34,858 bases of DNA from Clostridia bacterium (GTDB lineage Bacteria > Bacillota > Clostridia > Peptostreptococcales > Anaerovoracaceae): contig JAILDT010000075.1 in NCBI GenBank assembly GCA_024689085.1, positions 1 through 34,858 of the forward strand, given 5' to 3'. The notes beneath the pieces were generated by a model. The model was not told where the DNA came from and searched no databases. It worked only from the letters and a program-made list of their open reading frames with translations. Each line of letters starts with the position of its first letter. The first letter of the stretch is position 1. A program made the translations under genes and the position numbers. Shown in pieces: positions 34,133 to 34,858 of the stretch.

Positions 34133-34156
34133 CTATTATTGAATTGTCAAACTAAT

Positions 34157-34233
34157 TGGTGGGCCATCGGGGACTTGAACCCAGGACCTGCCGGTTATGA
34201 GCCGGATGCTCTGACCAACTGAGCTAATGGCCC
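34157..34233 (-). tRNA. tRNA-Met (CAT), elongator type
   Basis: Acceptor GGGCCAT/ATGGCCC, anticodon loop CTCATAA, encoded CCA. The paired first base pair excludes initiator tRNA. The CAT anticodon could also belong to lysidine-modified tRNA-Ile2; the GGGCC acceptor resembles clostridial elongator Met tRNAs, but this is not decisive. Confidence 0.85.
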
Positions 34234-34248
34234 ACATTTCAATCAGGT

Positions 34249-34325
34249 TGGTCGGGGTGGCAGGATTTGAACCCGCGGCCCACTGGTCCCAAACCAGTTG
34301 CGCTACCAAACTGCGCTACACCCCG
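34249..34325 (-). tRNA. tRNA-Pro (TGG)
   Basis: Acceptor CGGGGTG/CACCCCG, anticodon loop TTTGGGA, T arm GGTTCAAATCC, encoded CCA. Follows a 35-base spacer after tRNA-Trp. Confidence 0.98.
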
Positions 34326-34336
34326 ATATCTATTTC

Positions 34337-34351
34337 AAGTGCCTGGCACTT
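34337..34351. other. Inverted repeat in tRNA-Trp/tRNA-Pro spacer
   Basis: AAGTGCC and GGCACTT around a single T form a compact inverted repeat with no T tract suited to termination. Possibly a processing or spacing structure. Confidence 0.4.
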
Positions 34352-34360
34352 TGTAACAAT

Positions 34361-34436
34361 TGGCAGGGGCAGAAGGACTCGAACCCTCGACACGCGGTTT
34401 TGGAGACCGCTGCTCTACCAACTGAGCTATACCCCT
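34361..34436 (-). tRNA. tRNA-Trp (CCA)
   Basis: Acceptor AGGGGTA/TGCCCCT, anticodon loop CTCCAAA, T arm GGTTCGAGTCC, encoded CCA following the G discriminator. Four bases separate it from tRNA-Ser (GCT). Confidence 0.97.
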
Positions 34437-34438
34437 AA

Positions 34439-34531
<93 letters not shown>

Positions 34532-34547
34532 ATAATGGATACAATTG

Positions 34548-34635
34548 TGGCGGAGAGGGTGGGATTCGAACCCACGGAAGTTTTACCTTCACTGGTTTTC
34601 AAGACCAGCACCATAAACCGCTCGGACACCTCTCC
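34548..34635 (-). tRNA. tRNA-Ser (TGA)
   Basis: 88 bases with a long variable arm; acceptor GGAGAGG/CCTCTCC, anticodon loop CTTGAAA, encoded CCA. A 62-base spacer without recognisable structure separates it from tRNA-Lys. Confidence 0.97.
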
Positions 34636-34697
34636 TCATGCTCCCAGTGATACTGCGTGTCCGACCTTCTTACGACACCCCAACCTCATAAATAAAT

Positions 34698-34774
34698 TGG
34701 TGACCCATCGGAGGCTCGAACTCCGGACACCTTGATTAAAAGTCAAGTGCTCTACCGCCTGAGCTAATGGGTCA
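34698..34774 (-). tRNA. tRNA-Lys (TTT)
   Basis: Acceptor TGACCCA/TGGGTCA, anticodon loop CTTTTAA, T arm AGTTCGAGCCT, encoded CCA. Three bases after tRNA-Gln. Confidence 0.98.
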
Positions 34775-34777
34775 TAA

Positions 34778-34852
34778 TGGCTGGGGTAGCAGGACTCGAA
34801 CCTACGCATGACGGAGTCAAAGTCCGTTGCCTTACCGCTTGGCTATACCCCA
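34778..34852 (-). tRNA. tRNA-Gln (TTG)
   Basis: Acceptor TGGGGTA/TACCCCA, anticodon loop CTTTGAC, encoded CCA after the G discriminator. First tRNA visible in the cluster; the promoter lies beyond the right edge. Confidence 0.97.
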
Positions 34853-34858
34853 TCGTTT

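Noticed and set aside
34157-34233. Initiator tRNA-fMet
   Set aside because: The first acceptor pair G-C is formed; initiators have a mismatched first pair, so this is elongator Met or Ile2.

Overview
The window is a gene-dense bacterial chromosome segment, probably from an anaerobic Gram-positive of the class Clostridia. The reasons are the gene order (priA-def-fmt-zinc peptidase-rsmB-prpC-prkC-rsgA-rpe, and plsX-rnc-smc-ftsY), a PASTA-domain serine/threonine kinase with a PP2C phosphatase, an LCP cell-wall ligase, secreted GH25 lysozymes with SH3 domains, and GGAGG-type ribosome binding sites. The coding sequence is moderately GC-rich while the few intergenic gaps are AT-rich. No phage, insertion sequence, CRISPR array or plasmid gene was seen. 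Genus and species cannot be assigned from the sequence.

Layout, right to left, because almost everything is on the minus strand. (1) 34036-34852: eight tRNA genes (Gln, Lys, Ser-TGA, Ser-GCT, Trp, Pro, Met, Phe), all with encoded CCA. They end at a hairpin (34000-34027) shared with a convergent radical SAM gene (33040-34011), the only plus-strand protein gene. (2) A 132-base divergent promoter region (32908-33039) holds an extended -10 for each direction and a perfect 12-base tandem repeat. (3) 32907 down to 12447: eighteen genes in one direction with gaps of at most 40 bases and many stop/start overlaps: queH, asnA, priA, def, fmt, a YugP-type peptidase, rsmB, prpC, prkC, rsgA, rpe, plsX, rnc, smc, ftsY, der, plsY, gpsA. 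They end at a strong terminator (12400-12429). (4) A new promoter (12324-12382) then drives larC (N-terminal part only), valS, folC, a diacylglycerol-kinase-type gene, an ArgA-like acetyltransferase, two GH25 lysozymes, an LCP ligase, and ddl, which runs off the left edge.

Functionally, the long operon joins translation (asnA, def, fmt, rsmB, queH, tRNAs), replication restart and chromosome handling (priA, smc), ribosome assembly GTPases (rsgA, der), RNA processing (rnc), membrane targeting (ftsY) and phospholipid synthesis (plsX, plsY, gpsA: the acyl-phosphate route to lysophosphatidate), with a kinase/phosphatase pair in the middle that in relatives senses cell-wall fragments. The second operon is biased toward the envelope: lipid kinase, two wall hydrolases, wall-polymer ligase, D-Ala-D-Ala ligase.

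Most of the window is conserved housekeeping and I did not find a clear new system. The points worth a second look are departures inside known genes: a PriA apparently without its winged-helix domain, a six-cysteine insert in ValS, a LarC lacking its C-terminal half, an LCP protein with a long charged cytoplasmic tail, two lysozymes with strongly opposed charge at their ends, the absence of acpP and rlmN from their usual places, and the compact divergent promoter with tandem repeat.
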